Assembly (NCBI RefSeq): GCF_016097555.1
Contig: NC_054703.1
Coordinates: 9,590,894-9,654,893 of the forward strand
DNA length: 64,000 nucleotides
Source of the DNA: Gigantopelta aegis
Taxonomy: Eukaryota > Mollusca > Gastropoda > Neomphalida > Peltospiridae
Direction: 5' to 3'
Shown: one piece after another, positions 47,670 through 59,621 of the stretch
How the letters are laid out: each line of letters starts with the position of its first letter
Position numbering within the stretch: position 1 is the first letter of the stretch
Program-made: the position numbers and the translations under genes
The notes under the pieces: model-generated
The model's database searches: none
Told to the model about the DNA's origin: nothing
What the model saw: the letters and a program-made list of their open reading frames with translations, nothing else

Positions 47670-49300
47670 AAAAAGAAATGTAGCCAAGGTTAATTGTGGT
47701 GGCTTAAGGTGAATTTTACAACTGGTACTGTTAACTTTACAGTCATTCCACAAAGCAACCTTACAGTAGTCATGAGTGCACCTTTAATTATTAAAATCTT
47801 CTTTCCGAAGACGTGCGGATTAGTTAAAAACATAAATTGGTTACCGACTTTTCGGGACATATTGGATGTATTCATTGGTATCTGATGTATTCATCAAGTA
47901 ACTTTGTCAGGGTTGTTTTGCTCAGCGATAATTACGAATGTATAAGACATGGACATTATCTCCCGTCTTTTCGCGAGAAGGTCGTTTGGCCTTGAATGTT
48001 TTTGATCTAACGCCGAGTTTCATAAAAAGGTATTTGGTATATATTAGATCCATTTGTTACACAACAAGTTAGTATCCTTGTTAGGAAATGAACAAATCAT
48101 CATCTAACTGCTATTTGACAGCTACGTTAATGGCTTACAACTGCTTCGTACCTATTGTAAATGTTCTGAGTAATTTACCACGATAGTAAGCTACGCTGCG
48201 TCATGGAATGGGCAGGCGATCGTTGAAAAACAATTAAAGTCGAGATAGTAGTTATTTACGTCGATGATAGTGCTAAAATCGCTTCGTGGAACGGGGCGGA
48301 GATATACAATGTATGCTCTATTGTCTAAAATGAGAAATGCACATAAAGGACCCATTGCTACTAATGGAGACATATATAACAGGTTTCAGATACGATCGTA
48401 ATGCAGATGGAATAACTAGGTACAGATTACAAGAAAAACTAAATATGATTTAAGATCGATCAACATAGAATTCAGGTAACCGGTGGTTCATTTGATTTAA
48501 AACAAAACAAAAAAACTAACTAACGGGAAATAGGCTGGGGATTTGCATTGAAATTTAAAAATATTTTCAGTAAATAATAAATGAAATACAATATAATTAT
48601 TTTCTTATAAATAAATCAAACAAACAAACACATAAATAAAGACAAAAATATATTGAATTATTCGAGAAATCAGAAAATTACTCACATTTCCTGGACTCAT
48701 TAAACTTAACTTGAATGCTCTGATGTTGAGTTACAGAACTATTATTCAGTTGAGGTTAATCTTCATCAAATTCTTATCACAAGAAATTATTTTGCTTTGG
48801 TGTTAATGCATAACAAATAGGGAACAGTGTACTAATTCCTTATCCACTACGTAAAGCTTATTGGTATGTGGATGAGATATTGTGTTCACGTTAAAACGTA
48901 TCACTAAATATATGGCCCACGAATGCCAAACAAATGCAATTCAGTATTAAAAAAAAACCCAACCCCCCCACCCCCAACCCCCCCCCCCAAAAGCCGATGG
49001 CCAATGAAATACGGTTCAGTAAAAAAAAAAAAAAAAAAAGATTAAAGTGTTCGACCCTAGATTTTAAACATTACCTCGTCACTGTTAGCGCCATTTGTGG
49101 AATCAGACATTACTTACAGTTTCTCCCTCAGTTTATTCATCTGTGAACATCCGAAGTGTTCATAGTCATCCTGTTTATTAGACTACAAACTATTTTTTTT
49201 TATAATTCTAAAAAAACGCACGTACCTTTGGAAAGTAAATGTTATGGGTATGATGTCTAATCTTGTTTGGAGAGTAGTTCCCCGTTTCACTATGTTTCAA
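47670..49300. other. Intergenic stretch, low-complexity patches
   Basis: CATAAAGGACCCATTGCTAC near 48340 is a SINE scrap. A C-rich patch (48958-48992) and an A-run (49021-49039) are present. No gene recognised. Confidence 0.5.
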
Positions 49301-49306
49301 ATTTAT

Positions 49307-49697
49307 CCAGAAAGAAAGAAAGAAATGTTTTATTTAACGACGCACTCAACACATTTTATTTACGGTTATATACGTCAGACATATGGTTAAGGGCCACACA
49401 GATTTTGTGAGGAAACCCGCTGTCGCCACTACATGGGCTACTCTTTGCGATTAGCAGCAAGGGATCTTTTATTTGCGCTTCCCACAAGCAGGATAGCACA
49501 AACCATGGCCTTTGTTGAACCAGTTATGGATCACTGGTCGGTGCAAGTGGTTTACACCTACCAATTGAGCCTTGCGGAGCACTCACTCAGGGTTTGGAGT
49601 CGGTATCGGGATTAAAAACCCATGCCTCGACTGGGATCCGAACCCAGTACCTACCAGCCTGTAGACCGATGGCCTACCACGACGCCACCGAGGCCGG
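49307..49697 (-). mobile_element. Long tRNA-headed SINE (minus strand)
   Basis: Starts with AAAGAAAGAAATGTTTTATT (tail), then GACGCACTCAACACATTTTA, AAACCCGCTGTCGCCACTAC, body, CAAGTGGTTTACACCTACC and the head AGGCCGGTC at the far end with a GGATCCGAACCCAGTACC B-box. Near-identical sister at 56985-57372. The similarity of the two suggests recent activity. Confidence 0.88.
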
Positions 49698-50245
49698 TCA
49701 AATTTATCCAGATATCATAGAGATTTGAAGATTAATCAAGCTTGGTGTCCTTGTGCACGTGCTGAAATTTTAAACGCGTTGTTGTATACATGTCGGCGAA
49801 ATTGACTTGCTTGTTTCAACTGTGTGCATATTCATGAAATGAAAACTGAACTACAAAAGTCGAATCATTGCATCAAAATTCAAATATAACGAAATTCGTC
49901 TACATAATGACGAAACATGACTAGGATAGGTGGTGGCGCTCGTTGCAGCATTTAATTATCACTTGAGTATACAGATGATGCAAGATATAATAGGACGTAT
50001 ATTAAAATGCGAAACAAATCTCAGTGAATATAGACAACCTAATATTTCAGGCAGAAAGTCAGGATTACTTTAATTATGGAAATAATTGTAATAGTACTAC
50101 TAACAATCAATAATAATTAAACAAAAACAAAAACAAACAAACAAACAAACTAAACAAATCAAACAAGAACAAACGTGTCCCTGGCAATGTTGTTAATAGA
50201 TTGGTTTATTTGCAGCAGATAATTTGAAGACTACCACTAAAGGAG

Positions 50246-51394
50246 ATGCCTCTCAAAACTCAACCATTGTTCCCAGTAAACCAAACACCCAGCTTTATAG
50301 AGACGTCTACTGATCGTGACAACATTACTTCCGGAAACTATTCTGGCGATGGACAAGAACTAAAACGCAATGATGAATCATTTCTGGATCTGTGGTCGGA
50401 TTTCGACAAATATAAAGACGCTTTCTGGGGCATCGTGTTGTGCATTACTCTAATAGGAACCATCGGGAACACCCTAGTGTTCATTATGATGGGAGACAAG
50501 AAACTTAGTTACTTATCTTATTCAGTCTACCTGAAATTTATGGCCGTTTCTGACAGTTGTTTGCTAATCACAACGCTAATCCATGAAACTGAAAAGATAT
50601 ACTTTCAAGTGCAAGTTGTAGAAATAAAGATAGCCATGTGTATGCTACCATTCGGCTTTAGAATGCTGTCGTCGTGGCTGGTGGTAGGACTTACAATAGA
50701 CAGATACGTATGCGTCTGTTTTCCATTAAGGCGAGACAGACTGTTAACCCGTATGAAAGCTATTGTCTTGTGTTCTAGTTTGCTTGGTCTGACTGTAGTG
50801 TTAATTTTACCCTTTCCTTTTTACATAGAACTGGTGAATGGTGAATGTTTTCCGTCAGAAAAAGTTAAGTATTATTTCATGCCCATTCAATTATTATTTT
50901 CGTCCACTCTACCATGCTTGGTTATTCTAGTGCTTAACATCTTTATTGTTATTCAAATACAACGAAGCCGCGACTTCCGAAACACTTTTATAAGTTCAAC
51001 AACTAATTCAGTAAATCGTCAACAAGATAATCCAACGCGCCCTCTGGTGTTAGTTTCTGTACTGGCATTTGTCACCATGGTACCAGGTGCAATATCAGAG
51101 GCAGTTATTGCTTCAATACGAGTAGGGGACAGAGATTTTAAATATATGGCATTATTGGGTAACATCTGGTCAATCTCTTTGATAATCTACTTATTCAATT
51201 TTGCACAGAACTTTTACATCCTGGTTGGAAGTTCTTCAAACTATCGGCAGATCATTCACAAACGACTGACATGCTGCACTTTGAAATGGAATCACGAAAG
51301 TCGACTGCACCAAGCGATGATGACAAATATTCGTCCTAACGTCGTTGGTTCGGATTCTGCAACCACTAGTTTATCGCTGGTGTCTATCAAATAG
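50246..51394 (+). CDS. Class A G protein-coupled receptor, paralogue 4
   Basis: An intact receptor of 382 residues, the only one on the plus strand. N-terminus MPLKTQPLFPVNQTPSFIET with sequons NQT, NIT and NYS. Helix 1 has GNTLVF, helix 2 MAVSD, outer cysteines are in CMLPFG and GECFPSE, helix 3 ends IDRYVCVCFPL, helix 6 has MVPGAIS, and helix 7 has FNFAQNFYILVG. The Thr/Ser-rich tail ends TTSLSLVSIK. The ATG at 50246 follows the acceptor TTTATTTGCAG (exon from 50216), exactly as in paralogues 1 and 2; here the site is TGCAGCAG, so a second acceptor three bases on is possible. It would act at the plasma membrane through G proteins; the ligand is unknown. CAAA repeats lie in the presumed upstream intron. 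Confidence 0.92.
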   Translation: MPLKTQPLFPVNQTPSFIETSTDRDNITSGNYSGDGQELKRNDESFLDLWSDFDKYKDAFWGIVLCITLIGTIGNTLVFIMMGDKKLSYLSYSVYLKFMAVSDSCLLITTLIHETEKIYFQVQVVEIKIAMCMLPFGFRMLSSWLVVGLTIDRYVCVCFPLRRDRLLTRMKAIVLCSSLLGLTVVLILPFPFYIELVNGECFPSEKVKYYFMPIQLLFSSTLPCLVILVLNIFIVIQIQRSRDFRNTFISSTTNSVNRQQDNPTRPLVLVSVLAFVTMVPGAISEAVIASIRVGDRDFKYMALLGNIWSISLIIYLFNFAQNFYILVGSSSNYRQIIHKRLTCCTLKWNHESRLHQAMMTNIRPNVVGSDSATTSLSLVSIK

Positions 51395-51941
51395 ACGGCA
51401 GACATTGAGGAATAGATTGTAGCCCAGCTGGTTTTATGAATTGACAATCTTGTGTAGTTGTCTCGTAGAATATGTCAATATCTGAGGGATGTTTGTTTTC
51501 TCTCCATCTGGTTTCATGAGTTGAAGATCTTAGAAGCTATCTGGCAGACATTATCTGTATCTGAGTGTGGTATATTGAGGTGGTATATCTGGTATCAAGC
51601 ATGCTGTATCCTTAGATAGTGCGACCAGTATAAAAACAGAATCAGTATTGTTAGCTAGTGCACCTGTTAGCATGAGTATTATTAGATAGTTAATTTGATA
51701 TTCTAATACAACTTTCATATAAGCCTTTTTTTCCATTGGTTAATTTTCCTGATAAATCGGACGGTAGATGTATGCGTCCATGGGCAACCAGGATTTCTCA
51801 CGATGACAAAAGTCCGAGAACTTGTCCAATATGCTGTCACTTAGCCTCATGTGTCGTGTTTTCGTTAGTATATTTATTCCACGTCTTGCATTATATTTAA
51901 ACATCGGTATAAATAATTTTCAACAAAATTACTAACTTCAG

Positions 51942-52695
51942 ATGAAAATGATGTTATTGTTACTTTCTTGTTATTATTTCGTGCCATTGTAACTTTTAAC
52001 ACTTCGTTAGCAGCAACGAACGTGCACCCACCCCAAGTAAAGTCCGGTCACTTATCGAGCACAGCAGTCACCAGCATGTGTCTTGTGGACTGCTCTTCTA
52101 GTTTGTGTTCATCAACAATAATTATATCACAATCTGAAGTACCTTATTTTTGTTTAGAACATACTTTTTGTGACCATACAATTGATAAAGAAGACAAGAT
52201 GAAAATGACTTAATTTTTTAAACGCAATTTTAAACAGCATTAACTGCTTTAAAATATCGCACAATTCTAAAAAAAACAATTGCAAATAACACTTGCCCTT
52301 TAGTAAATGCATATTATTTTATGCATTTATATAAACTTTAAGTGAAAATGTGTTAGCAAGTTATAAACTTGTAGACCTACCGCGTCAACGTGTTTTTTTT
52401 GTACACAATTAAACCAGGCGAGTTCCTCGAACTAATTCAATATGAGGTTGAAACACCGCTCACAAATGTAAAGCCCAATCATATCCATATGTCTTGCAAC
52501 AGAAATAAAACAGCCAACGAAAATATTCATTTTAGTGTATCCTCTATTACAGTAAATCATGTTCAAAAGACAGACTACAATGCTGATAAATTTGCCATTT
52601 GGTTAGCTCCTAAGTCAGTGACGCCATGTGAAGAGAACAAAACAATATTACGTCATAATTTTACTTACTACAAGCGTTTTCATTCAATATCGTAA
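51942..52695 (+). other. Possible remnant of a secreted cysteine-rich gene
   Basis: After CTAACTTCAG, an ATG at 51942 opens a short hydrophobic start (MKMMLLLLLSCYYFVPL) that ends in a stop. In the next frame the sequence continues SLAATNVHPPQV, then a spacing of cysteines (MCLVDCSSSLC, about 11 residues, FC) that recalls PAN/apple domains. At 52390-52695 a second frame with sequons (CNRNKTANENIH, NHIHMSC) may be another piece. It lies in 1.5 kb inserted between receptor 4 and its minisatellite. The frame break, no clear donor and the tentative motif keep this weak. Confidence 0.25.
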
Positions 52696-52807
52696 GTAAG
52701 GAAAATAGATAATTAAGGGTTTTTTTTATATATATTTGTGGGATTTCTCTAATAAAAACACAATGAAATGTCTTACAGATACTCCTAATAGTTGTAGTAT
52801 TAGAATA

Positions 52808-52950
52808 GGGATAATATCACTGTTTCGTTGTTAATTATAAGGACTATCAAACACATTTTGGATTTAGGGACCCGACTTCTTCTCGTCCCTAAATCCAAAT
52901 TTGGTGATAGATCCTTATAGTTAACAATGAAACACAGTGATGTTATCCCC
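52808..52950. mobile_element. Fold-back MITE with long arms
   Basis: Arms of about 64 bases (52808-52871 and 52885-52950) pair across a 13-base loop, CCGACTTCTTCTC. Inner arms TTTGGATTTAGGGAC / GTCCCTAAATCCAAA match fully; outer arms differ by a few bases. Non-coding. Confidence 0.85.
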
Positions 52951-52954
52951 TAAT

Positions 52955-53640
52955 TACGAGTTTAATATTGTTAGATAGATTTTTGTTTGTGGTATCATGT
53001 GCTCAGTATTGTCAGCCAGTCCATTTGATGTCATGTGTGCAGTAGTGTCAGCTAGGACATATGATATCACCAGTTCAGTATAGTTGTCAGCCACACCATC
53101 TGGTATCACGAGTTTAGTATACTTATCAACTAGACCATCTGATTTCACGAGTTCAGCATTGTCAACTAGACTATCTGGTGTCATGTGTTTAGTATTGCTA
53201 GCTAGTCCGTCTGGTATCACGAGTTCAGCATTGTCAACTAGACTATCTGGTATCATGCGTTTAGTATTGCTAGCTAGTCCGTCTGGTATCACGAGTTCAG
53301 TGTTGTCAGGTAGTCCATCTGGTATCACGATTTCAGTATTGTCATCTAGTCCATCTGGTATCACGAGTTTATTATTACTGGTTAGACCATCCGGTCAACT
53401 AGACCATCTGGTATCACGAGTTCAGTATTGTCAACTAGACTATCTGGCATCTCGTGTGTAGTATTGCCAGCTAGACCATATGGTATAACGAGTTCAGTAT
53501 TGTCAACTAGACCATGTGGCACCACGAGTTCAGTATTGTCAACTAGCCTATCTGGTACCATGCGTTTACTATTGTCAGCTAGCCCGTCTGGTATCACAAG
53601 TTCAGTATTGTCAGCTATCGCGTATGTTATCACGTGAGTG
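52955..53640 (-). repeat. 36-bp minisatellite of module 4, about 19 copies
   Basis: The same unit as in the other modules, reading DNTELVIPDGLA on the minus strand, i.e. opposite to receptor 4, as in every module. Units near 53130-53280 alternate two types, with ATTGTCAACTAGACTATCTG and ATTGCTAGCTAGTCCGTCTG, a dimeric pattern. A GT-rich stretch follows to about 53760, the inverted counterpart of the CA tract of modules 1 and 2. Confidence 0.92.
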
Positions 53641-53894
53641 TTTTTGTCAGTGCGTGTGTCTGTGTGTGTTCGGTAATACATGAGTGAGAGTGTGAAATAG
53701 TTTGTGCACGAGTGCGTGTGTGTGCGTATGTGCGTGTGTTGGGTGTTTTTTGTGGGTTTTTTTATAGGATTCTGATTGACTTTGATGTTCCTTATATGAT
53801 CCATGTATGCCCCTCAATTTTTCAATATCTGTCTCTTAGCTTGCTTGTCAATCAGTCTCTGGTTTTGTCTCCCTGACTGTCTGTGTGTCCACAT

Positions 53895-54320
53895 ATTTTG
53901 AACAAGACACACGGACGTGTGATTTTGTGATATACCTTACTTATGGTTAAAGCATGTTACGTTCCTAGAGTTCGAGTTCGTAAATGAGTTACAGTTTCTA
54001 TGCTAGATGTGTTTGACATCAAATAGCCGATAAATAATCAACCAATATGCTCTAGTGGTGTCGTTAAACAAAACAAACTAAATTGTTATTTTGAGCAAGA
54101 CATACTGACGTGATTTTGTGATATAATTTATTATGGTTAAATTATGTTACATTGCGGGAGTTCGAGCTCGTAAATTAATTACAGTTTCAGTGTTGGATGT
54201 GTTTAATCTGTTGTGCAACAGTTTAGGTTTGTTCAATTAAAATGTTTATACAAATTACAGTTTTAATGTTTTGACAATTATCTCGTACAATCATAGTTTA
54301 ATTTGGTAAAGAGGTTTATG
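53895..54320. repeat. Outer flank of module 4, partly duplicated, split by a SINE tail
   Basis: GATTTTGTGATATA..TTA..TATGGTTAAA and GTTCGAG.TCGTAAAT occur at 53920-53990 and again at 54110-54180. Between them is a SINE tail (GACATCAAATAGCCGATAAA, CTCTAGTGGTGTCGTTAAAC). The distal part (GTGTTTAATCTGTTGTGC, GTTTGTTCAATTAAAATG) matches 195-270 and, inverted, 41080-41150. Confidence 0.65.
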
Positions 54321-54774
54321 TTATTTGCAGATTCATTCATTGAAGCAGATGTGAATGCTCCAGAATTAGTTCGTTGTAGACCAATTTTGTCTGAAACATG
54401 TTACGTGATTGTTTGTTCTCAGGTCAGGACCCAAGTGACCCGAGTAAATGTAAACACTTCATACTATTTATTACGTCATTTGTGTCTGTGGCGTCATTAA
54501 TGTTCACGCTTTCAAAGTCAATATTCGATCGTCGTTTTTAGTAGTCATTCCGTAAACTAAGTAAAACATTTTTTTTTCTTCAGAATTTGTAAGAAATATA
54601 ATAATACGCCCAATCCCTTTGGAGACTATTTGTTACAACACATGGTTTTCAAATGCATGTATGTCTACATCGCTCAGACCTGTTAGATAACATGACATCC
54701 ACTCGTTGTAACAGGAATCTATGTCCAGAGGGTACACGTGCATAAATATCATTCTGACCAATCTCATTCTCCGA

Positions 54775-55016
54775 ATGATAATGGGAGAGGAAACCAGCTG
54801 CCGTCACACAATGTAATACTGTTTCTAATTAGAAGCAAGATATAGTTTATATACAGCATCCCACATATAGGATAGTACATACCACGGACTTTGTTAAACC
54901 AGTTGTGGAGCATTGAGTGAAACGAGAAACAGCCCAATGCACCCATCGATGGGGATCGATCTTAGACCGGTCACGTATTAAGCGATCGGTTTACCACTAA
55001 GCTACGTCCATCCCCC
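54775..55016 (-). mobile_element. tRNA-headed SINE (minus strand)
   Basis: Body CAGCATCCCACATATAGGAT, AACCAGTTGTGGAGCATTG, head GATGGGGATCGATCTTAGAC and TTACCACTAAGCTACGTCCA. Its 5' end lies about 15 bases left of the 30-bp minisatellite. Confidence 0.8.
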
Positions 55017-55029
55017 TAATTCATCCCGA

Positions 55030-56234
55030 TTTCCAACAACAATTACATGACACCGGTGAAATCTAACAACAATTACATGACACCGGTGAAATCTAACAAC
55101 AATTACATGACACCGGTGAAATCTAACAACAATTACATGACACCGGTGAAATCTAACAACAATTACATGACACCGGTGAAATCTAACAACAATTACATGA
55201 CACCGGTGAAATCTAACAATAATTACATGACACCGGTGAAATCTAACAACAATTACATGACACCGGTGAAATCTAACAATAATTACATGACACCGGTGAA
55301 ATCTAACAATAATTACATGACACCGGTGAAATCTAACAATAATTACATGACACCGGTGAAATCTAACAATAATTACATGACACCGGTGAAATCTAACAAC
55401 AATTACATGACACCGGTGAAATCTAACAACAATTACATGACACCGGTGAAATCTAACAACAATTACATGACACCGGTGAAATCTAACAATAATTACATGA
55501 CACCGGTGAAATCTAACAATAATTACATGACACCGGTGAAATCTAACAACAATTACATGACACCGGTGAAATCTAACAATAATTACATGACACCGGTGAA
55601 ATCTAACAACAATTACATGACACCGGTGAAATCTAACAATAATTACATGACACCGGTGAAATCTAACAACAATTACATGACACCGGTGAAATCTAACAAC
55701 AATTACATGACACCGGTGAAATCTAACAATAATTACATGACACCGGTGAAATCTAACAACAATTACATGACACCGGTGAAATCTAACAATAATTACATGA
55801 CACCGGTGAAATCTAACAATAATTACATGACACCGGTGAAATCTAACAATAATTACATGACACCGGTGAAATCTAACAACAATTACATGACACCGGTGAA
55901 ATCTAACAACAATTACATGACACGGTGAAATCTAACAATAATTACATGACACCGGTGAAATCTAACAACAATTACATGACACCGGTGAAATCTAACAATA
56001 ATTACATGACACCGGTGAAATCTAACAACAATTACATGACACCGGTGAAATCTAACAACAATTACATGACACCGGTGAAATCTAACAATAATTACATGAC
56101 ACCGGTGAAATCTAACAATAATTACATGACACCGGTGAAATCTAACAATAATTACATGACACCGGTGAAATCCAACAATAATTACATGACACCGGTGAAA
56201 TCTAACAATAATTACATGACACCGGTGAAATCTA
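55030..56234 (+). repeat. Minisatellite, 30-bp unit, 40 copies, open decapeptide frame
   Basis: Forty units of GACACCGGTGAAATCTAACA + A(C/T)AATTACAT. The plus frame reads MTPVKSNNNY in every unit and stays open for 293 codons until a one-base loss near 55922, after which the same frame resumes for 100 codons. The recurrent variable base (C or T) lies in the third position of an Asn codon, and one unit has TCC for TCT (Ser), so all substitutions seen are silent. No upstream promoter, signal or partner exon is evident. I regard it as a minisatellite first, coding only as an open possibility. Confidence 0.95.
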
Positions 56235-56389
56235 TTTTAGTTAAGTTTTGTATTTACTGTTATCTGCGGTCATGGACCCAGGGTTTGTGTTTTAACTCAA
56301 ATTTAAACTGCTTACAAGTATATATCAATTGTGTGGCGTTTATCTTTAGACTTCATTCTTATAAAAGATAATATGTGAAAATCACCGAA

Positions 56390-56460
56390 TGTGATGGCAT
56401 CCAATAGCCAACCATTAATAAATCAATGTGCTTTAGTGGTGTCGTTAAAAACATTTTAAT
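56390..56460 (+). mobile_element. SINE tail fragment
   Basis: GGCATCCAATAGCCAACCAT, AATCAATGTGCTTTAGTGGT and GTCGTTAAAAACATTTT are the alternative tail type in plus orientation. Confidence 0.6.
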
Positions 56461-56654
56461 TGTTTTCCTAAAATACACTTCGCCGACATAATTAAATACT
56501 TAATTTTCAAAACAAAAATCATTACCGTAATTTGCTAATTGTACTTTTTGAAGACTACTTACCGAAATAATGCACTGCAGGGTATGAGACTGCCATATGT
56601 ACCCGTTTTTGTTGTTTGTTGTTTAGTTTTTTGACGCATTGTTATATTCAAAAT

Positions 56655-56901
56655 GTCGGATGTTCTATATGAGCACATTGATTATTAAGATAGAAAACTC
56701 GCAACATTTTTCCATTAATAGCAAGGGATCTTTTATATGCACTATCCCACAGACAGGATGGCACGTACCATGGTCTTTGATATACCAGTTTTGATATCTT
56801 GGCTGTAACGTCAAATGTCCAGTGGGCCCACAGACGGGGATCGATCCCAAACCGACCGCGCATCAAGCGAGCGCTTTACCACTGGATTACGCCCAGCTCC
56901 A
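56655..56901 (-). mobile_element. tRNA-headed SINE, alternative tail
   Basis: Tail GAGCACATTGATTATTAAGA, body TTTTTCCATTAATAGCAAGG, head GACGGGGATCGATCCCAAAC, TTTACCACTGGATTACGCCC. Confidence 0.85.
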
Positions 56902-56984
56902 ATTCACATTCAGGTGATTTGAAAACGATCATGATACACGGTTGTAACTGTTGTCTATAGGAGAAATGCCACTTTTAGAGAAAG

Positions 56985-57372
56985 AAAGAAAGAAATGTTT
57001 TATTTAATGACGCACTCAACACATTTTATTTACGGTTATATGGCGTCAGGCATATGGTTAAGGACCACACATATTTTGAGAGGAAACCCGCTGTCGCCAC
57101 TACATGGGCTACTCTTCCGATTAGCAGCAAGGGATATTTTATTTGCGCCTCCCATAGGCAGGATAGGACAAACCATGGCCTTTGTTGAACCAGTTATGGA
57201 TCACTGGTCGGTGCAAGTGGTTTACACCTACCCATTGAGCCTTGCGGAGCACTCACTCAGGGTTTGGAATCGGTATCTGGATTAAAAATTCCATGCCTCG
57301 ACTAGGATCCGAACCCAGTACCTACCAGCCTGTAGACCGATGGCCAGCCATGACGCCACCGAGGAGGGTCAC
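56985..57372 (-). mobile_element. Long tRNA-headed SINE, sister of 49307-49697
   Basis: Tail AAAGAAAGAAATGTTTTATT at the left, GGTTATATGGCGTCAGGCAT, AAACCCGCTGTCGCCACTAC, GCAAGTGGTTTACACCTACC and the head at the right, GCCATGACGCCACCGAGGA. Confidence 0.88.
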
Positions 57373-57523
57373 TTTTAGAGAGCTGTCAGAACAGGCGCCA
57401 AAATATTTCTACAGCTTCTTTAATCAACGGAATGTATGAATGAACACAATGTGTAAAAAGATATCTCAAGCGAAAACAAAAAGTAATTGTTTTACCAAAG
57501 AAAATAAAAACACTAAAAAATTG

Positions 57524-58036
<513 letters not shown>

Positions 58037-58054
58037 GACCGTCCGTTAGTTTAT

Positions 58055-58215
58055 AACCTCTTAGTGGTTAGTGAGAGAGAAAATAAGGTGTAGTGGTCTG
58101 ACCCATTGAATCGTTAAAACTCGTTCTTGATGGGAGCCGGTACCAGGCAGCGAACCCTGTACCTACCAGCCTTATGTCCGATAGCTTAATACAACGACAC
58201 CACCGAGGACGGTGA
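58055..58215 (-). mobile_element. tRNA-headed SINE (second family)
   Basis: TAGTGGTTAGTGAGAGAGAA, GGTGTAGTGGTCTGACCCAT, GGAGCCGGTACCAGGCAGCG and head AACGACACCACCGAGGACGG. Related to 31740-31995 and 60478-60660. Confidence 0.75.
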
Positions 58216-58337
58216 TCCAGTTCATTTGATTTATCGAATAATTGCTGCGGAGAAAGAGACATAAATATAAAGGTCCTGTCAATCGCAATTAGAATAGAAT
58301 CTGATTGATTATTGGACTGGAAGTACCACACCCATTA

Positions 58338-58556
58338 CAAAGAAAGAAATGTTTTATTTAATGACGCACTTAACGCATTTTATTTACGGTTATATGGCGT
58401 CAGTCATATGGTTAAGGACCACACATATATAGAGAAGGAATCCGCTATCGCCACTTCGTGGGCTACTCTTTTACGATTAGCAGCAAGAGATGTTTTATAT
58501 GCATCATCCCACAGACAGGACAGTACATACCACGACCTTTGTTACACCAGTTGTGC
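58338..58556 (-). mobile_element. tRNA-headed SINE, 3' two-thirds
   Basis: Tail AAAGAAAGAAATGTTTTATT, GGTTATATGGCGTCAGTCAT, body GGGCTACTCTTTTACGATTA, CATCATCCCACAGACAGGAC, stopping at CACCAGTTGTG without the head. Confidence 0.85.
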
Positions 58557-58559
58557 GTT

Positions 58560-59620
58560 AAGGTAGAAGTCGCAACATTCTCATTTTTGTTCCGAAATAC
58601 AGAACACAATCGTAAGTACCTCGAAAACAAGCATTTTATGTACCTCTATAAACATTGTTTGAGCTATTTTAATATGTATTTGTATTCTTTCTGATTATCT
58701 GATATGAAGTATTAATAATTTATGTTGGTATTGATCGGTACATTGTTTCTTAGATTTGACCATATATATTTGTGTGCATAATTGTTTTATCATTCTATGT
58801 TGCGTATGTATTTCAATTACCACACTCGTGTTTGCTAGATATATACCTCGAAGAACATCTTTTCAAGTTACTTATATAAGCATTTGTCTGCGTTATTTTA
58901 TTCTGTATATCGTCGGCGAAATGACAAAACCTCGTAACTATGCTGTTTGTAATGTTTCAAATACGATATGACGTCATTTGTAAATCATATATGACGTAAG
59001 TATATAAAAGGCACTAACTGCAGTAAAAAGAAAAAAAAGGAATCCCCCATTTAAAAGTACCGGTCCAGATTGTCCAGGATAAATTTATTACACGGTTTCA
59101 AAAGGCCTTTATCATTATAGTAAGATTGACTGGGTATGTAATGTTAATCATTATTTTGTGTTTACACATCGTAGTTCCATAAGTTGTGTTTGTTATCGAC
59201 GTTCGTCCATGAGTATCTAAACTTTAATCACCAAATGCGTTTTCAAAAAGTAATTAATCTTCTGGATGATGATTACTAACTATCGAATAATGATGTCGGA
59301 TAAAGACGTCGTTTGTTAAATGTGCTGTTTGAAGAGAAGTCTCAATGATTTGTTGTTAAAACCCTGTGCTCATTACTGTAGTGTCACCATCGTGTTATAG
59401 TAATCATGCGTCTAAATAACCTTCATAGGCGTACGCTCCAGCATGAGGGTTACAAACGAAGTTCTGTCCAGGTCAGAAAGGGCACTGAACACATCGTTAT
59501 TGTGATTCAAAGCAGGATTAGGCGTAAACTGACAATATATCATAGGCAAGCACAGCCATATTGTTTAATCTCGCGTTATGTTCCCAACTAATACAATATA
59601 ACTCAAACGTTTGTATTAGT
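58560..59620. other. AT-rich intergenic stretch
   Basis: No recognisable gene or repeat. A TGACGTCATTTG CRE-like site lies at about 58969. Confidence 0.5.
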
Positions 59621-59621
59621 A

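Noticed and set aside
54303-54500. Short exon-like frame after TTATTTGCAG (DSFIEADVNAPELVRC) ending at CAGGTCAGG
   Set aside because: Acceptor- and donor-like signals are present, but the 80-base stretch has no recognisable homology and no partner exons.
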